Positions 5,505-7,524 of a stretch of 7,524 nt of DNA are shown here, one piece after another. The position numbers and the translations under genes are program-made. How positions within the stretch are numbered: position 1 is the first letter of the stretch; each line of letters begins with the position of its first letter. The notes under the pieces were generated by a model. That model searched no databases, had not been told where the DNA came from, and saw only the letters and a list, made by a program, of their open reading frames with translations. Where the stretch lies: positions 1-7,524 of the forward strand of contig CALCJH010000021.1 of NCBI GenBank assembly GCA_937967775.1. Direction: 5' to 3'. This DNA is from an uncultured bacterium (lineage in GTDB: Bacteria > Armatimonadota > UBA5829 > DSUL01).

Positions 5505-7022
5505 TCAGTCCTGCGCCGGCGGCGTCCAGATGCCGCGCGGATGCGTCCAACCCTTGTAGCGATCCTTCCAGTTCTCCGTCTGCTCCGGATACGGGAACGG
5601 AAGCCGGGAGAAGTAGCGGTCCCGGTGGTCCAGCAACCGCTCTTCGAACTCCTCGAACGGCACGGCACGCCCGTCCGGTCCCTGCCAGACCCGCTCCGCT
5701 AGGGCCAATAGCCGCGGATAGAACCCCAGGTCCTCGATGATCTGCCATTCGTCCTCGACAGGCGGGTCGTGCCACGCCTCACCCTGTCCGCCCAGCAGTC
5801 CGGGCACAGGCATAGTGACGTCCTCGCTAGGACTCCACTCGTAGATTCGCCGCACATACTCCGGCGTCAGGCCGTGATCGAAGTAAACGTCCCGCGAGTG
5901 GGAATTGATGACCCGATAGCCCATCGCCGCGATGGAAGGCGCGTGGCTACCCATTTTCCAAGAATGGATCACCACATCCTTCGGGATCCCCAGGTCCAGT
6001 TGATCGTTCCAGGTGACCGTCGTGCGTCCCAGTCTTTTCACAACCTCGTTCATTCGGGAGATGAAATAGGCCATCAGCGTGGGCGGATGATCCGGCTGAC
6101 AGGAGATCTCCTCCCACTTAGCCTGACACCGAGGGCAGTCCGATCCGAATTCGCACTCGTCCGTGCCGATGTGGATGTAAGGCGACGGGAAAACGTCCGC
6201 CACCTCCTCCAGAATGGTCTGCAACGTGGAATAGAGCTCCTCATTGCCCGGGCACATCGTGTCGTTTGTGCACTTCAGATGCGGCATCAGTTCCAGGAAG
6301 GCCGTGCAGTGCCCAGGCATCTCGATCTCCGGCATCACGGTCACGAAACGCGCCGCGGCATAGTCCACAATCTCGCGCAGCTCGTCCTGAGTGTAGCAGG
6401 GCTCTGTCTTCAGGTGGGGAAAAGCCCGTGTCTCGAACCTCCAGCCCGGATACTCGGTCAGGTGCAGGTGAAAAACATTCAGTTTGTAGCGCGCCGCGAT
6501 CTCTATCTGCCGCCGGAGGAATTCGGGGCTCTGGTAGTTGCGTCCCTGATCCAGCATGATCCCCCTCCAGGGAAACGCCGGCCAGTCCTCGATGACGCAG
6601 CACGGAGCGCTCAACCTGCCGTCCTCGAACCGCAACATCTGCCGCAGCGTCTGCACCCCGTAGAAGAGCCCTGCCGGAGCGTTCGCCTGCACCAGAGCTC
6701 CCGGCCCGACGGTGAGACGATAACCCTCCTCTCCGAACTGCTCGCCGATATCCGTCAGCAGAAGCCCGAACGCGCCTTCCAGCGGAGAGCCAGCCGCCGT
6801 GATCTCCGGGTCATCTACGATTTCCAGGACTGGGAACTCCTCCGCGGTCCATCCCGTCAGCTCGTTCACGGCGCGGGCAAGCGCTTCATAGGCAAACTCG
6901 AACGACGGCCCCGCCATCTCCGGAGCGACAATCTGGATGCGGGGCGCAAGGCGGCTGAAGTCGGTGACGTCACCGGTCCACTGGACGGACCGCGGAAGAG
7001 GAATAAGCGCGGCTTGCTGCAT
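5505..7022 (-). CDS. Glycoside hydrolase family 20 (beta-N-acetylhexosaminidase-type)
   Basis: This 505-residue protein has a GH20 N-terminal alpha/beta domain (about 1-145, with GYRLTV and GLFYGVQTLRQML) and a TIM barrel from about 150. Barrel motifs are WRGIMLDQGR (152-161), HLHLTEYPGWRFE (185-197), MPEIEMPGH (230-238), HIGTDE with the catalytic pair D288-E289, TWND, and GGQGEAW. GH20 enzymes release terminal GlcNAc or GalNAc by substrate-assisted catalysis: the Asp orients the acetamido group and the Glu is the acid/base. HIGTDE replaces the usual HIGGDE, and TEYPGWR replaces the common DDQGWR, so it is a divergent member. There is no signal peptide, so it should be cytoplasmic. The start is ATG 7022; the adjacent TTG at 7025 is possible. 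The SD AGGGGA (7037-7032) lies within a hairpin. The PHP gene follows. Confidence 0.9.
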   Translation of the reverse strand: MQQAALIPLPRSVQWTGDVTDFSRLAPRIQIVAPEMAGPSFEFAYEALARAVNELTGWTAEEFPVLEIVDDPEITAAGSPLEGAFGLLLTDIGEQFGEEGYRLTVGPGALVQANAPAGLFYGVQTLRQMLRFEDGRLSAPCCVIEDWPAFPWRGIMLDQGRNYQSPEFLRRQIEIAARYKLNVFHLHLTEYPGWRFETRAFPHLKTEPCYTQDELREIVDYAAARFVTVMPEIEMPGHCTAFLELMPHLKCTNDTMCPGNEELYSTLQTILEEVADVFPSPYIHIGTDECEFGSDCPRCQAKWEEISCQPDHPPTLMAYFISRMNEVVKRLGRTTVTWNDQLDLGIPKDVVIHSWKMGSHAPSIAAMGYRVINSHSRDVYFDHGLTPEYVRRIYEWSPSEDVTMPVPGLLGGQGEAWHDPPVEDEWQIIEDLGFYPRLLALAERVWQGPDGRAVPFEEFEERLLDHRDRYFSRLPFPYPEQTENWKDRYKGWTHPRGIWTPPAQD

Positions 7023-7023
7023 C

Positions 7024-7060
7024 AATAAAGGTCCCCTGAAGGATTGGCATCAGGGGGCCT
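7024..7060 (-). terminator. Terminator-like hairpin after phoU, overlapping the GH20 RBS
   Basis: On the minus strand, AGGCCCCCTGA (7060-7050) pairs with TCAGGGGACCT (7039-7029) around a 10-nt loop, with one C-A mismatch in an 11-bp stem. It is followed by TTATT, so the end of the 3' arm plus tail reads TTTATTG. This is a reasonable Rho-independent terminator for the phoU transcript. The 3' arm contains AGGGGA (7037-7032), the Shine-Dalgarno sequence of the GH20 gene, and the tail runs into the GH20 start codon. On the plus strand the mismatch becomes a G-U wobble, but the following T-run is weaker. Confidence 0.55.
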
Positions 7061-7110
7061 CTTGCACGCCGGACGTACGGATTCCTTCGCCCGCACTCTC
7101 CCGCGGAGGG

Positions 7111-7524
7111 TCAGGTGTGCAGCTCGCGGATTTCGCCGGTCTGCATGTAATACACGCGCTCGCCCACGTTGGTGCAGTGGTCGGCGATCCGCTCCAGGAA
7201 CCGGCTCATCAGAACGACGCCAATTCCCACCTCCGCCGAAGACGGGTTCTGCTGGATCTGCTCCAGCACCTCCGCGTGAACCTCACGGTTCAGACGGTCC
7301 ACCTCGTCATCGCCGGCAATCATGCTCTGGATAAGATCCAGGTCGTGGGAGACGAACGCCTGTAGGGTCTCCCGCAACATCCGGATGACCACCTCGGACA
7401 TCCGCTGCAGTTTGGCATACGACGGGCTGGCCGGCGCATTCACCAGACGGATGCTCATCTTGGCGATATCCACGGTGTAATCGCCCATCCGCTCCACGTC
7501 GGTGATGATCTTGAGCGCTGCGGC
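7111..7524 (-). CDS. phoU: PhoU-family phosphate-signalling regulator, C-terminal part (5' end beyond window)
   Basis: The last 137 codons are visible, ending at TGA 7113-7111; the reading frame stays open to the window edge, so roughly the first 80 residues are missing. The visible part opens with the C-terminal end of the first three-helix bundle, containing ALKIITDVERMGD (E11-D15 of the visible stretch). It then has the second bundle, with RFLERIADHCTNVGE (E111-D115) and the typical end YYMQTGEIRELH. These two E-x-x-x-D metal-binding helices are the signature of PhoU. PhoU is a cytoplasmic peripheral protein linking the Pst phosphate transporter to the PhoR/PhoB-type two-component system and damping phosphate uptake. 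It usually follows pst genes, which would lie to the right of the window. The hairpin at 7024-7060 would end its transcript. The GTG at 7497 is an internal Val codon, not the start. Confidence 0.93.
   Translation of the reverse strand, partial: AAALKIITDVERMGDYTVDIAKMSIRLVNAPASPSYAKLQRMSEVVIRMLRETLQAFVSHDLDLIQSMIAGDDEVDRLNREVHAEVLEQIQQNPSSAEVGIGVVLMSRFLERIADHCTNVGERVYYMQTGEIRELHT

Noticed and set aside
5458..5775. Upstream in-frame extension of the PHP protein
   Set aside because: It runs through the end of the GH20 gene in another frame and is Arg/Ala/Gly-rich without motifs; ATG 5457 has a good RBS and starts the hydrophobic leader.
5769..7028. A 419-codon open frame on the plus strand opposite GH20
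   Set aside because: It mirrors the GH20 frame, shows no domain, and its translation is rich in Arg and His as antisense GC-rich frames are.

Overview
The window is GC-rich, densely coding bacterial DNA with no rRNA, tRNA, CRISPR array, insertion sequence or phage gene visible. The gene set points to a free-living heterotroph that uses polysaccharides or amino sugars. It contains a sugar-type ABC solute-binding lipoprotein, a secreted clan-A-like glycosidase with OB-fold-like C-terminal repeats, a GH20 hexosaminidase and an exported PHP metallohydrolase. This style resembles Armatimonadota, Planctomycetota or Chloroflexota, but that placement is an impression from gene style and is not proven by any marker here.

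Plus strand, left half: the 3' end of a TatD-family nuclease gene (1-138); a short hairpin; a tandem-GNAT acetyltransferase (186-1139); and a solute-binding lipoprotein (1136-2443) whose ATG overlaps the GNAT stop codon. After a 165-nt gap comes a secreted glycoside-hydrolase-like protein (2609-4237). That gap holds a near-consensus sigma-70 promoter (TTGACA, 17 nt, TACAAT), a LacI-type palindrome just downstream of the predicted start site, and a leader that can fold.

Convergent gap (4238-4443): non-coding, with a 46-nt nested stem-loop beginning 8 nt after the plus-strand stop codon.

Minus strand, right half, read right to left: the C-terminal part of a PhoU-type phosphate regulator (7111 to beyond 7524); a terminator-like hairpin; a GH20 beta-N-acetylhexosaminidase (7022-5505); an intercistronic hairpin; and a CehA/McbA-like PHP metallohydrolase with a lipoprotein-like N-terminus (5457-4444). 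The PhoU terminator-like hairpin contains the Shine-Dalgarno sequence of the GH20 gene in its 3' arm.

Working together (inference): the secreted glycosidase could release oligosaccharides and the SBP could bind them for import by permeases encoded elsewhere. The GH20 enzyme, which has no signal peptide, could trim hexosamine residues in the cytoplasm, and the GNAT enzyme could acetylate an amino sugar. The TatD and PhoU genes belong to the flanking housekeeping neighbourhood. No clearly unprecedented system is visible. The most noteworthy points are the regulatory architecture upstream of the glycosidase, the terminator/RBS overlap before GH20, and the unassigned glycosidase itself.
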